DNA of 64,000 nucleotides from Allofournierella sp. (GCA_020025635.1 JAHHRU010000002.1:124001-188000), one strand, 5' to 3'. Positions 1 to 8,572 are shown, numbered from the stretch's first letter. Made by a program: numbers and translations. The notes: generated by a model not told the origin, from the letters alone.

Positions 1-152
1 GTCTCCCCCCTTTTCTCCTCACTGTATCCATGCAAGGCCAAAAGGGTGCATCCCGGTGCACAGCTGCTTTGGGGGCAGTTTTGCGTTTTGGGAAAGGTCC
101 TCCGGGTTTTCCACAGAAAGGCCCCTTCTTTGTTCAAAACCTGGCGAAAAAG

Positions 153-184
153 AAAAGAGCGGAAGTTTTTTCTTCCGCTCTTTT
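153..184 (-). terminator. Rho-independent terminator of the CYTH gene
   Basis: A perfect 13-bp inverted repeat (153-165 with 172-184) with a six-base loop lies directly after the CYTH stop codon. On the minus strand it is followed by a T-rich tract. Positions 1-152 upstream of it hold no gene that I can support. Confidence 0.8.
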
Positions 185-186
185 CT

Positions 187-681
187 TTACCGGATCTCGC
201 CCCGGGTGGCGGCCCAATAGGCTGCCATGCTCTGGCCGGGGGTGCCGGTCACTTCGTTGGAAAGATATTCCGCCAGCTCACCCGGCTGCCAGGCAAGGGC
301 CTGTTCCCGGGTGGCAAATTCCACCTCGGCATAGAAAAATTCGCCGGGCTGACCTGCATCCACCTGATTTGCCTCCAGCACCAGCCCCCCTTCCAGGATG
401 TAGCGCTTTTGGAGCTTTTCAATGAGGGGTTTTCCGATGAATTTCTGCAGCCGCTCAAACAGCTCCGGGCCGATCTCGGTTTCGATTTCTTCCCGGGCAA
501 GGCCGTCTGCACCGGCCGGACCCTTGAAGCAGAGCACATAGGCCGTGCGGTCCGGGCCGGCTTCTTCGCGGATGCGCACCGTGGGATGCAGGCTGATGTA
601 CCCTTGCTTCATACGGTATTCCGCAGCCGGTTTTTTTCCTTCCGGCCAGCCGCTGGTGAGCCATTTGCGTTCGATTTCCAT
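187..681 (-). CDS. CYTH domain protein (triphosphate tunnel metalloenzyme)
   Basis: A 164-residue protein that starts MEIERKWL. This carries the N-terminal ExExK signature (E2, E4, K6) of the CYTH / triphosphate tunnel metalloenzyme family. Later alternating Lys/Arg/Glu strands (around FKGPAG and EEIETEIG) fit the eight-stranded tunnel that binds a triphosphate and divalent metal. Family members hydrolyse inorganic triphosphate, make cAMP or act on thiamine triphosphate; bacterial single-domain proteins of this length are most often tripolyphosphatases, but the substrate cannot be read from the sequence. Length is typical. It is divergent from glnN, with a promoter-sized gap between them, and ends at its own terminator. 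Confidence 0.85.
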   Translation of the reverse strand: MEIERKWLTSGWPEGKKPAAEYRMKQGYISLHPTVRIREEAGPDRTAYVLCFKGPAGADGLAREEIETEIGPELFERLQKFIGKPLIEKLQKRYILEGGLVLEANQVDAGQPGEFFYAEVEFATREQALAWQPGELAEYLSNEVTGTPGQSMAAYWAATRGEIR

Positions 682-784
682 AACGATTTTCCTTTCGTTT
701 CCTTCATTTGGGCAAAGTCCGGGTCATTTTATTCATTATACCGCATTTGCCCCGGAAAGAATAGTCATACTTCCGCCGGCCGTG

Positions 785-813
785 TTGACGGAAGGGGCCG
801 AACATTCTATAAT
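785..813 (+). promoter_or_regulatory. Sigma-70/SigA promoter of glnN
   Basis: TTGACG (785-790), a 17-base spacer, then TATAAT (808-813). This is nearly the full consensus, about 33 bases before the glnN start codon. No GlnR-like operator palindrome was obvious. Confidence 0.85.
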
Positions 814-846
814 GCAAAAGAAAGCATGTTTAAAGGAGGAAAATCC

Positions 847-2937
847 ATGTCACCTGCGGATACCAAGGAAATCTACGGCTCGCTGGTTTTCAACGAGCAT
901 GTGATGAAGGAACGGCTGCCCAGCGCTACTTATAAAAGCTTGAAGGCCACCGTGCAGAAAGGTCAGCCCCTGGACCTGGACGTGGCCAATGTGGTGGCCA
1001 GCGTCATGCGGGACTGGGCCATTGAAAAAGGCGCGACCCATTACACCCACTGGTTCCAGCCGCTCACCGGCATCACCAGCGAAAAGCACGACAGCTTCAT
1101 CAGCCCTATGAAGGACGGCACCGCCATCATGGAATTTTCCGGCAGCGCCCTGGTTCGGGGCGAGCCTGACGCATCCAGCTTCCCCTCCGGCGGCCTGCGT
1201 GCCGTTGCCGAGGCCCGGGGCTACACCACCTGGGACCCCACCAGCTACGCCTTTGTGAAGGACAACACCCTTTGCATCCCCACCGCGTTCTGCAGCTGGA
1301 CCGGCGAAGCGCTGGACAAAAAGACCCCCCTTCTGCGCAGCATGAAGGCGGTGAGCGATCAGGCCTGCCGTATCCTGCACCTGTTCGGCAAGGACATTCC
1401 GCATATTGATGTGACCGTTGGCCCCGAGCAGGAATATTTCCTCATCAAAAAAGAGCATTATGAGAAGCGCCAGGATCTGATCCTTACCGGCCGCACCCTT
1501 TTTGGGGCCACCCCCGCCAAGGGCCAGGAGCTGGAAGAACACTATTTCGGCGCACTGCGGCCCGAGGTTTCGTCCTTCATGCAGGACCTGGACCGGGAGC
1601 TGTGGAAGCTGGGCGTTGCCGCCAAGACCCGCCACAACGAGGCCGCCCCCGCCCAGCATGAGCTGGCCCCCATCTTTGACCGCTGCAACGTGGCCGTGGA
1701 CCACAACCTGCTCACCATGGAAATGATGAAGCGGATCGCCCCGAAGCACGGCCTTGTGTGCCTTCTGCACGAAAAGCCCTTTGCCGGTGTGAACGGCAGC
1801 GGCAAGCACGACAACTGGTCGCTTTCCGCCCCGCACATGAACCTGCTGGACCCGGGCGACACCCCCATGGACAATCTGCAGTTCCTCATCTTCTTTGCCG
1901 CTGTCATCAAGGCAGTGGATGAGTATCAGGATCTTCTGCGCATGTGCATTGCCGGTGCCGGCAACGAGCACCGCCTGGGCGGCGGCGAGGCACCTCCGGC
2001 CATCGTGAGCGTTTTCGTGGGTGATGATCTCTCGGCCATTCTGGATGCCATCGCATCGGACAGTGAGTATGTGGCCCCCCAAAGCGTCAAGATCGACCTG
2101 GGTGTGGACGTGCTGCCCAAATTCGCGAAAGACAACACCGACCGCAACCGCACCAGCCCCTTTGCGTTCACCGGCAACAAGTTCGAGTTCCGCATGCCCG
2201 GCTCTTCGGCCAACATCTCGGATGCAAACACCGTTTTGAATACAGCTGTGGCCAAAGAGCTGAAAGGCTATGCCGACGAGCTGGAACAGGGCGGCGATTT
2301 TGACAAAAACGTGATCGCTCTGGTCAAGCGCACCATCCGCGACCACAAGCGGGTCATCTTCAACGGCAACGGCTATTCCAAGGAATGGGTGGAAGAGGCA
2401 AAGCGCCGCGGCCTGGATTTCCAGCCTGCCGCTGCGGAAGCGCTGGCCTCCATGATCGCCCCCAAGAACGTGGAGCTGTTTGAAAAAATGGGCGTTCTCA
2501 CCGAAACCGAGATCCGCAGCCGCTGCGAAGTGAAGCTGGAGCATTATTCCAAGCTGCGCCACATCGAGGCCGTTACCATGATGGAAATGACCCGCCGCCA
2601 GCTGATCCCCGCTTCGGTGGAATACATGACCGTTCTGGCCGACGGCATCCGCACAAAAGCAGCCGCCTGCCCGGGCATTTCCTGCCGGGCCGAGGAAAAG
2701 CTGCTGCGCCAGCTGACAAGCTTTACCGATGCCATGAGCGATGATGCCGACGGCCTGGAAGGCCAGGTGGAACGGGCCGAGCGCTGCACCAATGCGCTGG
2801 AGCGGGCCCAGGCCTACCATTCCTTGGTCCTGCCGGCCATGGATGCCCTGAGAGAGGCTGCCGATTCGGCTGAGTCCATCTGCGGAAGGGAGCACTGGCC
2901 CCTGCCCAGTTACAGCGAAATGCTGTATTATGTTTGA
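847..2937 (+). CDS. glnN: Type III glutamine synthetase (GlnN)
   Basis: A 696-residue protein, the length of type III glutamine synthetase, which joins ammonia to glutamate using ATP. The start at 847 follows AAAGGAGGA at 830-838; the reading frame stays open far upstream, but those codons precede the promoter at 785-813 and are not part of the gene. The N-terminus (EIYGSLVFNEHVMKERLP) and the blocks VTVGPEQEYFLI, GVNGSGKHDNWS and GAGNEHRLGGGEAPPAI match the type III family, including the catalytic-core metal and glutamate-binding segments. It is monocistronic, between its own promoter and a strong terminator. No ordinary GlnA or GlnR is nearby. Confidence 0.96.
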   Translation: MSPADTKEIYGSLVFNEHVMKERLPSATYKSLKATVQKGQPLDLDVANVVASVMRDWAIEKGATHYTHWFQPLTGITSEKHDSFISPMKDGTAIMEFSGSALVRGEPDASSFPSGGLRAVAEARGYTTWDPTSYAFVKDNTLCIPTAFCSWTGEALDKKTPLLRSMKAVSDQACRILHLFGKDIPHIDVTVGPEQEYFLIKKEHYEKRQDLILTGRTLFGATPAKGQELEEHYFGALRPEVSSFMQDLDRELWKLGVAAKTRHNEAAPAQHELAPIFDRCNVAVDHNLLTMEMMKRIAPKHGLVCLLHEKPFAGVNGSGKHDNWSLSAPHMNLLDPGDTPMDNLQFLIFFAAVIKAVDEYQDLLRMCIAGAGNEHRLGGGEAPPAIVSVFVGDDLSAILDAIASDSEYVAPQSVKIDLGVDVLPKFAKDNTDRNRTSPFAFTGNKFEFRMPGSSANISDANTVLNTAVAKELKGYADELEQGGDFDKNVIALVKRTIRDHKRVIFNGNGYSKEWVEEAKRRGLDFQPAAAEALASMIAPKNVELFEKMGVLTETEIRSRCEVKLEHYSKLRHIEAVTMMEMTRRQLIPASVEYMTVLADGIRTKAAACPGISCRAEEKLLRQLTSFTDAMSDDADGLEGQVERAERCTNALERAQAYHSLVLPAMDALREAADSAESICGREHWPLPSYSEMLYYV

Positions 2938-2941
2938 TTTG

Positions 2942-2987
2942 AGAGCCCTGCTCCGTGCAAGCTGCCGGAGCAGGGCTCTTTCTTTTT
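2942..2987 (+). terminator. Terminator of glnN
   Basis: A perfect 14-bp stem (2942-2955 with 2966-2979) with a 10-base loop, followed by a T-rich run. Confidence 0.9.
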
Positions 2988-3094
2988 TCAAAAGGGCTTG
3001 ATAGTCCTGTTTATCGTATGTAAAAACCGTTATAATACAGGTGTCGAAAGAGGGGAGGCCCCTCTTCCAGAACCAGTGAAAGGCGGTTTTCAAA

Positions 3095-3211
3095 ATGATG
3101 GATTACGATATTCGCTACGTTGGCTCTCATGTTGAGGTCTATTCTTTGAGCGGCAGCTTTCTTTTCAGCGCCGACACCGCCCGTGAGGCGATGGAAGAGC
3201 TGGCCGGCTGA
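3095..3211 (+). CDS. Conserved-looking 38-residue mini-protein
   Basis: A short reading frame encoding 38 residues beginning MMDYDIRYVGSHVEVYSL and ending AREAMEELAG. It is preceded by a -10-like TATAAT at 3031-3036 and by GAAAGGCGG (3078-3086), and is followed at once by a strong bidirectional terminator, so it is packaged like a real single-gene unit. The alternating pattern (DYDIRYVGSHVEVYSLSGSFLFSADT) predicts a small beta-hairpin or beta-meander plus a C-terminal helix. I have an impression of similar mini-proteins in other Clostridia but cannot name a family. Function unknown. Confidence 0.55.
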   Translation: MMDYDIRYVGSHVEVYSLSGSFLFSADTAREAMEELAG

Positions 3212-3220
3212 TAAAGCAAC

Positions 3221-3263
3221 AAACAGCGCCCCGGGCCGTGGTTGATGGCCCGGGGCGCTGTTT
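3221..3263. terminator. Bidirectional terminator between the mini-protein and the flavin reductase gene
   Basis: A perfect 17-bp stem, 3221-3237 with 3247-3263, whose outer base pairs are A/T. It serves the converging genes on both strands. Confidence 0.85.
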
Positions 3264-3273
3264 CTATTTCAAA

Positions 3274-3783
3274 TCATTCTTTTTCGTATACCGACTCGAT
3301 CTCGGCCACATACATGGTGTGGTAATCCTTCTGGGGGTAGCAGGCCTCATTGCAGTCATTGCCGGGCAGAAAGGCCTTGGGGTCGATCTCTTGGGCGTAC
3401 AGCTTTTTGCAGGTGAACACCAGCTGCGCTTCCTCAAAAGCGGGCACACCGTCAAATTGGCAGGGGGTCAGCCCCGTTTTGCCGATCTTGTCTTCATCCC
3501 GGCCGCTCACGCTGCCAAGATAGGAAAGGGCTTTGCGGTATTCTTCGCCGTAAAAGCTTAAGGTGAAGCGCTCACCGGCATCCACAAATTCCTTGGTGTA
3601 CCGCTGGGGGCGTATAAACACGAACACCACATTTTTGCGCCACAATACGCCCACTCCGCCCCAGCTTGCGGTCATGGTATTGATCCTGCCTTCCTTTTCA
3701 GCGGTTACCAGCATCCACTGTTTTCCGATGCGGACAAAAGGATTGCCGGAGATCTCCTCCGGCTTCAGGGTGTGATAATTCAT
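3274..3783 (-). CDS. Flavin reductase-like FMN-binding protein
   Basis: A 169-residue protein of the flavin reductase (split-barrel) family. Typical segments are NPFVRIGKQWMLVTAEKEGRINTMTASWGGVGVLWRKNVVFVFIRPQRYT near the N-terminus, where FMN binds, and FTLSFYGEEYRKALSYLGSVSGRD after it. Members bind FMN and use NAD(P)H, or act as flavoredoxins; the substrate is not deducible. The start codon overlaps the stop of the upstream CBS-domain gene by four bases, so the two are translationally coupled. The two may share a redox or ligand-sensing role, but that is inference from linkage only. Confidence 0.88.
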   Translation of the reverse strand: MNYHTLKPEEISGNPFVRIGKQWMLVTAEKEGRINTMTASWGGVGVLWRKNVVFVFIRPQRYTKEFVDAGERFTLSFYGEEYRKALSYLGSVSGRDEDKIGKTGLTPCQFDGVPAFEEAQLVFTCKKLYAQEIDPKAFLPGNDCNEACYPQKDYHTMYVAEIESVYEKE

Positions 3784-4232
3784 ACAGTCGGTCTCCTTTC
3801 TGCCGCTCCCGCCGCAGCCTTTACAGGGGCCCGCCCGCAGGAACGGTCATAGCAATACTGAATAATGGCGTTGCGCTTGATCAGGCCGATAAAGCTTTTT
3901 TTATCGTCCAGCACCGGAATAAAATTCTGTGTCATGGCAGCCGCCACCAGTTCATCCATCTGGGTGTTCACCGAAACAGGCAGGTAGTCCCGCTTGCGCC
4001 GGATCACCGAAACCGGGATGTTTTCAGCATTTTCCAGATTCAGGTGCTGATTTTTGATATTCCACAACAAATCACCTTCGGTCATGGTTCCCACATACTC
4101 GCCCTTTCGGTTAAGTACCGGAACCGATGAGTAACGGTGATGCTCCATCTTCTCGAGAGCCTGCCGCAGGGTAAAATCGTCATAAATATAGGCCACGTCC
4201 TGCTTGGGTGTCAAAAAGAACAGGATATTCAC
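3780..4232 (-). CDS. CBS-domain pair protein
   Basis: A 150-residue protein made of two CBS repeats: roughly residues 10-60 (DFTLRQALEKMEHHRYSSVPVLNRKGEYVGTMTEGDL) and 80-125 (LPVSVNTQMDELVAAAMTQNFIPVLDDKKSFIGLIKRNAII). Tandem CBS domains bind adenosine ligands such as AMP, ATP or c-di-AMP and act as sensors. Because no enzymatic or channel domain is attached, it probably acts as a free regulatory subunit. The start is GTG at 4232, preceded by AGAGG. The C-terminal Ala/Arg-rich tail is probably disordered. It is co-transcribed with the flavin reductase. Confidence 0.87.
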   Translation of the reverse strand: MNILFFLTPKQDVAYIYDDFTLRQALEKMEHHRYSSVPVLNRKGEYVGTMTEGDLLWNIKNQHLNLENAENIPVSVIRRKRDYLPVSVNTQMDELVAAAMTQNFIPVLDDKKSFIGLIKRNAIIQYCYDRSCGRAPVKAAAGAAERRPTV

Positions 4233-4297
4233 CAGTCGATACCTCTTTTCCCGGCGGTCCGTTCGTCAGGCCGCCCTAGTCATACTTTTGTTATTTT

Positions 4298-4303
4298 ATT
4301 ATA
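4298..4303 (-). promoter_or_regulatory. Extended -10 promoter of the CBS-flavin reductase operon
   Basis: On the minus strand this reads TGTTATAAT, a perfect TATAAT with the extended TGn. The -35 region is poor. It lies about 65 bases upstream of the CBS start. Confidence 0.55.
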
Positions 4304-4487
4304 ACACATCCTCTTTGAAAGGATATGAAAAACTTATGAAAAATAGATGTAAGTTTTTCAGATCGTTTTGGCTTTTCAAGGCTTCGATTTAATGGTAAAC
4401 TGAAGATATCCCTTTTTTGATTTTTTCTGCTTTTTGCGGCAGTTTTTGCAAAAAGCGTTTTGTATGTTTTTGAAAGGAGTCCTTTTC

Positions 4488-6041
4488 ATGAACCGTTCCC
4501 TGCTGCGCGTGTGCTCGCTCATGTGTGCGTGCGCCCTTGTTTTCAGCGGATGCGGCAAGAACGATGCTTCGGCTCAGTCGGAACTTCCGGCTGAGACCCC
4601 GGCACCTTCGGCTGCCCCCACCGCTTCCCAAAGCGTCCTCACCATCGGCTGCAATCCTTCTGACGGCTGGAACCCGTATCTGGTCCCCTCCACTTTGATC
4701 ACCCAGAACATGGGGCTCCTGTTTGAAAAGCTGGTGGAGATCGGCCCGGATATGTCTCTTTCCTACCGGATCGCCAGCGCGGTGGACTGCCTGGGCGAGC
4801 AGGTGATCCTGCATATCCGGGGCGGCTGCACCTTTGCAGACGGCACCCCCATTACCGAAGAGGATGCCGCCGCCAGCATCGAGGCGGCCCGCCAGAGCCT
4901 TCTCTACGGCGAGCGTTTCGCAAATGTGGTAAAGGTTTCCACAACTCCGGGCGCCGTGGTTCTTACTTTGGCACAGCCCGATTCCCTTTTTGCCTATCTG
5001 TGCGACATCCCGGTGCTCAAGGCGTCCGAAACCGCTTTGGAGGCCCCAACCGCCAGCGGCCGCTACACCTATGATACCGCAAGCCAGCTGGTCAAGAACC
5101 CCCGCTGCTCCTTTGCCGAAAGCGGCCCCGCACAGATCAAGCTGGTGCCGGTTTCCAGCTACGAGGAAATGGTGAGCGGCCTCACGGTGGGCTCGCTCAA
5201 CCTGTACACGGCCCGTGAGATCGGGGATGATTCCCCCAGCGTTACCAGCCGGCAGACCTATTTCCGCACCAACAACCTGGTGTTTCTGGGCGTGAACGCC
5301 AAAAATGCTCCGGAAGGCTCGCTGCTGGCCTCCCCCGCCGGACGGATCCTTTTAAGCAAAGCGATCGACCGGCGGCAGCTTTCTGAAAAGAGCTATTACT
5401 CCCGCGCCTGGCCTGCCACCGGCGCCGTGAACAGCTTTTACCCCTGTGTGATGGCAAAGCAGCTGATCCTGCCCGAGGCGGAATACAATACCGCCGAGGT
5501 CCGCGCCCAGCTGGAGGCCATGGGCTGCACCCTGGACCCGGTGAGCGGCTATTACAATGACCCCGAGGGAAAGCGGCTTTCGCTGCGGCTTTCGGTATAT
5601 TCCGGCAGCACCTATAAAAAATACACTGCGGCCCTCATCCAGCGCCAGCTGGCAGCCTGCGGCATCGAGATCCAGCTGGACGAGGTGGAAAACTTTGATC
5701 TTTGGACCGAGAAAGTTGGACAAGAGGATTTCGAACTGTACATTGGCGAGGTGAAGTTGTATAATAATATGGATAGCAGCCCGTTTTTTGAGGGCGGTGC
5801 GGCCGCTGTGGGCATCCGCCAAAGCGAAGCGCTTGCCGCTGCCTATGCCGCTTTCAAACAGAACCAGAGCGCAGCCGGTGAATATGAAGCTGCCTTCTGT
5901 GCCGAAATGCCGTACATCCCCCTTTTGTGGCGCAACGGCAGCCTGGTGCATGACCGGGAGGTAAACGGGTTTGCGCCATCGCTCAGCAATGTTTTTTATT
6001 CACTTTCGGGCCTTTCCTTTGAGTCGGCCCAAAATTCTTAA
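4488..6041 (+). CDS. ABC transporter substrate-binding lipoprotein, family 5 (peptide/nickel type)
   Basis: A 517-residue protein. The start at 4488 follows AAAGGAG (4473-4479). The N-terminus is a lipoprotein signal peptide (MNRSLLRVCSLMCACALVFSGC) with the lipobox ending in Cys22, so it should be lipid-anchored outside the membrane. The mature part has the family 5 layout: an early SDGWNPYLVPSTLITQNMGLLFEKLVE segment, then FADGTPITEEDAAASIEAAR, and KAIDRRQL near the middle. These proteins bind oligopeptides, nickel or related ligands. No permease or ATPase gene is adjacent, so it is an orphan and its ligand is unknown. Confidence 0.88.
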   Translation: MNRSLLRVCSLMCACALVFSGCGKNDASAQSELPAETPAPSAAPTASQSVLTIGCNPSDGWNPYLVPSTLITQNMGLLFEKLVEIGPDMSLSYRIASAVDCLGEQVILHIRGGCTFADGTPITEEDAAASIEAARQSLLYGERFANVVKVSTTPGAVVLTLAQPDSLFAYLCDIPVLKASETALEAPTASGRYTYDTASQLVKNPRCSFAESGPAQIKLVPVSSYEEMVSGLTVGSLNLYTAREIGDDSPSVTSRQTYFRTNNLVFLGVNAKNAPEGSLLASPAGRILLSKAIDRRQLSEKSYYSRAWPATGAVNSFYPCVMAKQLILPEAEYNTAEVRAQLEAMGCTLDPVSGYYNDPEGKRLSLRLSVYSGSTYKKYTAALIQRQLAACGIEIQLDEVENFDLWTEKVGQEDFELYIGEVKLYNNMDSSPFFEGGAAAVGIRQSEALAAAYAAFKQNQSAAGEYEAAFCAEMPYIPLLWRNGSLVHDREVNGFAPSLSNVFYSLSGLSFESAQNS

Positions 6042-6059
6042 CATGGGAGGTACTCCTTT

Positions 6060-6416
6060 ATGATCACGCTGCAAAATCCCCTGGGCACCATTAGCATGAC
6101 GGCCGATTATTTTGCCGAGCTGGTAAGTCAGGCTGCGCGCAGCTGCTATGGCGTGGCCGGCATGGCCACCGGCAGCCGCACCGATGACCTGAAAAGCATC
6201 GTGTTCGGCAGCGATTTCCCTGAAAAGGGTGTGCGTGTCACCCAGCATGACGGCCGCCTTACCATCGAGCTGCATATCAAGGTCGGCTATGGTTTGAACA
6301 TCGCCACCATTGTGCAGAGCATCACCCATAAGGTGCGCCACGAGGTAGAGGCCGCTACCGGCCTGAAGGTTGGCCGCATCGAAGTTTCTGTTGACGATAT
6401 CGTTGCAGATGACTGA
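6060..6416 (+). CDS. Asp23/Gls24 family envelope stress protein (YloU-like)
   Basis: A 118-residue Asp23/Gls24 family protein. It opens ITLQNPLGTISMTADYFAELVSQAARSCYGVAGMATGS and ends KVGRIEVSVDDIVADD, the typical framing of the family. Members associate with the cell envelope; their biochemical role is poorly understood. GGGAGG (6045-6050) precedes the ATG. It is directly followed by fakA, the same order as yloU-yloV in Bacillus subtilis, with recG further downstream as in that genome. Confidence 0.9.
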   Translation: MITLQNPLGTISMTADYFAELVSQAARSCYGVAGMATGSRTDDLKSIVFGSDFPEKGVRVTQHDGRLTIELHIKVGYGLNIATIVQSITHKVRHEVEAATGLKVGRIEVSVDDIVADD

Positions 6417-6474
6417 GCCGGCGGCTCTTCCCTATTCCAAGTGAAGTTTTGAAAGGTTTAAGGTGTAAAAGACC

Positions 6475-8169
6475 ATGATCAACGGTAAAACTCTTCGTGA
6501 CGCCATCATTTCCGGCGCCAACAATATTTTCAACCAGCGTTCCCGTGTGGATGAGCTGAACGTTTTCCCCGTGCCTGACGGCGACACCGGCACCAACATG
6601 AGCATGACTGTGGGCGCTGCCTGCCGTGAGCTGGAAGCTCTGGACGATGGCTGCACCGTGGGCGAGGCTGCCAAGGTGGCCGCTTCTGCCATGCTGCGGG
6701 GCGCCCGCGGCAACTCCGGCGTTATCACCAGCCTTCTGTTCCGCGGCTTCTCCAAGGCTTTGGAGGGCAAGCAGGAAGCCGGTGCGGAAGACATCGTCTC
6801 TGCCCTTCAGAAGGGCGTTGAGGGTGCCTACAAGGCCGTTATGAAGCCCACCGAGGGCACCATGCTGACCGTGGCCCGCATTGCCAGCGAGGAAGCCACC
6901 GCTTCCGGCATTGCGGATGTACAGGAGCTGTGGGAGCTGGTTCTTGCAGCCGGCCAGCGTGCCTTGGACAACACCCCCAATCAGCTGCCTGTTTTGAAAA
7001 AGGCCGGCGTTGTGGATGCGGGCGGCCAGGGCCTGATGGTCATTTTCGAGGGTATGCAGGTGGTGTTCCAGGGCGGCGCACCCATCCAGAGCGAAGAGCT
7101 GACCCAGAACAAGGCAAAACTCCCCTCCTCCGCCGCAGGCAAAGGCGTTTTCACCGATGACCTGATGAAGGTGGAGGACATCAAAAACGGCTACTGCACC
7201 CAGTTCCTGGTGAACAAGGAATCCGCCGGCGTTTCCATCGCAAAGCTCCGTGCCTTCCTGGAATCCAACGGCGACAGCGTTGTTGTGATCGAGGATGACG
7301 ATGTGGCCAACTGCCATGTGCACACCGCCGACCCCGGCAAGATCCTTTCCGAGGCCATCCACTACGGTTATCTGACCGATTTCAAGATCGAGAACATGCA
7401 CGAGCAGTTCCTGGCCCGCCAGAAGCAGGGCAAGGGCCTGGAAAAGCAGAAGGCCGCTGAGGAAAGCCCCGCTGCCAGCCAGTTCGTTTATGCCGCAGTG
7501 GACCCCGAGCAGGATTACGGCTTTGTTGCCGTTGCCGCCGGCGAAGGCCTTGCCGCCGTGTTCCGGGATCTTGGCGTAAACGCCGTTGTAAGCGGCGGCC
7601 AGACCATGAACCCCTCCACCGAAGATATCCTGGCTGCTGTTCAGAGCGTTCCCGCCGGCACCGTGTTCGTGCTGCCCAACAACAAGAACATCATCATGGC
7701 TGCCGAGCAGGCCCAGAAGATCGCTGACCGCAAGGTGGTCGTTCTGCCCACCCGCACCATTCCCCAGGGCATCACCGCAATGCTCAGCTTCGATCCCAGC
7801 GTTTCTGCCGATGACAACGCAGTTGCAATGATGGGCGCCGCCGACCAGGTAAGCACCGGCCTTGTGACCTTCGCCGCCCGTGATTCCGACTTTGACGGCC
7901 ACAAGATCAAGAAGGGCGACATCATGGCCATGGAAAACGGCAAGATCGTGAACATCGGCTCCGATCTGACCAAGACCACCTACCGCCTGGCCCGCAGCAT
8001 GGTGAAGAAGGATACCAGCTTCATCACCATCATTTCCGGCTGCGATGTGAGCGAGGAAGAGGCCCAGCGCACCACCGATATGGTCCAGGCCAAGGTGGGC
8101 AGTGACATTGAAGTCACCCTCATCAACGGCGGCCAGCCCGTTTACTATTACATGATCAGCGTGGAGTGA
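6475..8169 (+). CDS. fakA: Fatty acid kinase catalytic subunit FakA (DAK2 domain, YloV)
   Basis: A 564-residue FakA/YloV protein. The N-terminal DAK2 kinase domain (about 1-200) holds the nucleotide/metal motif VPDGDTGTNMS near residues 34-44. A middle DAK1-like region and a C-terminal domain follow (about 310-564, with LPNNKNIIMAAEQA and LPTRTIPQGITA). FakA phosphorylates fatty acids bound to a FakB (DegV-family) partner, feeding host or exogenous fatty acids into phospholipid synthesis. No fakB lies in the window. It follows asp23 by about 60 bases and ends at a hairpin cluster. Confidence 0.95.
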   Translation: MINGKTLRDAIISGANNIFNQRSRVDELNVFPVPDGDTGTNMSMTVGAACRELEALDDGCTVGEAAKVAASAMLRGARGNSGVITSLLFRGFSKALEGKQEAGAEDIVSALQKGVEGAYKAVMKPTEGTMLTVARIASEEATASGIADVQELWELVLAAGQRALDNTPNQLPVLKKAGVVDAGGQGLMVIFEGMQVVFQGGAPIQSEELTQNKAKLPSSAAGKGVFTDDLMKVEDIKNGYCTQFLVNKESAGVSIAKLRAFLESNGDSVVVIEDDDVANCHVHTADPGKILSEAIHYGYLTDFKIENMHEQFLARQKQGKGLEKQKAAEESPAASQFVYAAVDPEQDYGFVAVAAGEGLAAVFRDLGVNAVVSGGQTMNPSTEDILAAVQSVPAGTVFVLPNNKNIIMAAEQAQKIADRKVVVLPTRTIPQGITAMLSFDPSVSADDNAVAMMGAADQVSTGLVTFAARDSDFDGHKIKKGDIMAMENGKIVNIGSDLTKTTYRLARSMVKKDTSFITIISGCDVSEEEAQRTTDMVQAKVGSDIEVTLINGGQPVYYYMISVE

Positions 8170-8187
8170 TCTCCCGCTTTGAAAAAA

Positions 8188-8210
8188 GGCAGAGGGTTTT
8201 TCCCTCTGCC
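8188..8210 (+). terminator. Terminator-like hairpin after fakA (copy 1)
   Basis: A perfect 9-bp stem, 8188-8196 with 8202-8210. The T-run sits in the loop rather than after the stem. An almost identical copy recurs at 8458-8481. Confidence 0.6.
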
Positions 8211-8212
8211 TC

Positions 8213-8409
8213 AGGCTGTCGAAAAAGTTCGACAGCCTCTGAAGGACACCGGGCGCACATTTTGCGCACAGCGCAAAAGATGCTTCCCGGTTTCCCTCAG
8301 TACTCCTTTCCAGCGAAAAAAGGCCCTGTTTTGCGCACTGCGCACACAAAACAGGGCCTTTTTTCTGTCAGGGTGTTCTCATTCCCGGTACATGCCCGTG
8401 AATGAGAAC
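8213..8409. repeat. Series of four perfect or near-perfect inverted repeats
   Basis: Between fakA and recG there are: a 10-bp stem at 8213-8222/8229-8238; an 8-bp stem with a three-base loop at 8260-8267/8271-8278; an 18-bp stem at 8316-8333/8347-8364 that looks like a bidirectional terminator; and a 10-bp stem at 8375-8384/8400-8409. No reading frame in this 400-base spacer looks like protein. Confidence 0.8.
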
Positions 8410-8457
8410 GTATTTTATTTCATCCGTATTTCCGAATCGGGGTTTATCTGCAAGCTG

Positions 8458-8490
8458 AGGCAGAGGGTTTTTCCCTTTGCCTTTTTCTTT
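8458..8490 (+). terminator. Terminator hairpin (copy 2 of the fakA hairpin)
   Basis: Repeats the GGCAGAGGG stem of 8188-8210 with one base change, and here it is followed by a long T-rich tract, so it looks like the functional copy. It closes the hairpin cluster just before the recG promoter. Confidence 0.7.
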
Positions 8491-8510
8491 TGATGTGCAC
8501 CTTTTCGCTT

Positions 8511-8537
8511 TTGACAAACGGGGTTTTATGCTATAAT
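8511..8537 (+). promoter_or_regulatory. Promoter of recG
   Basis: TTGACA (8511-8516) and TATAAT (8532-8537) with the extended TGC in front of the -10. The spacer is 15 bases, shorter than usual, which the extended -10 may offset. Confidence 0.7.
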
Positions 8538-8572
8538 GCTTTATAAACAAAACCGCAGGGGAGGCGAGTGCC

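Noticed and set aside
2998..3036. TTGATA ... TATAAT as a full promoter for the mini-protein
   Set aside because: The spacer would be 27 bases; only the -10 is acceptable, so no complete promoter is claimed.
850..3093. Open frame of 747 codons on the minus strand opposite glnN
   Set aside because: It is the antisense shadow of a high-GC gene; composition is Gly/His/Ala-rich without domains, and glnN has promoter, ribosome site and terminator.
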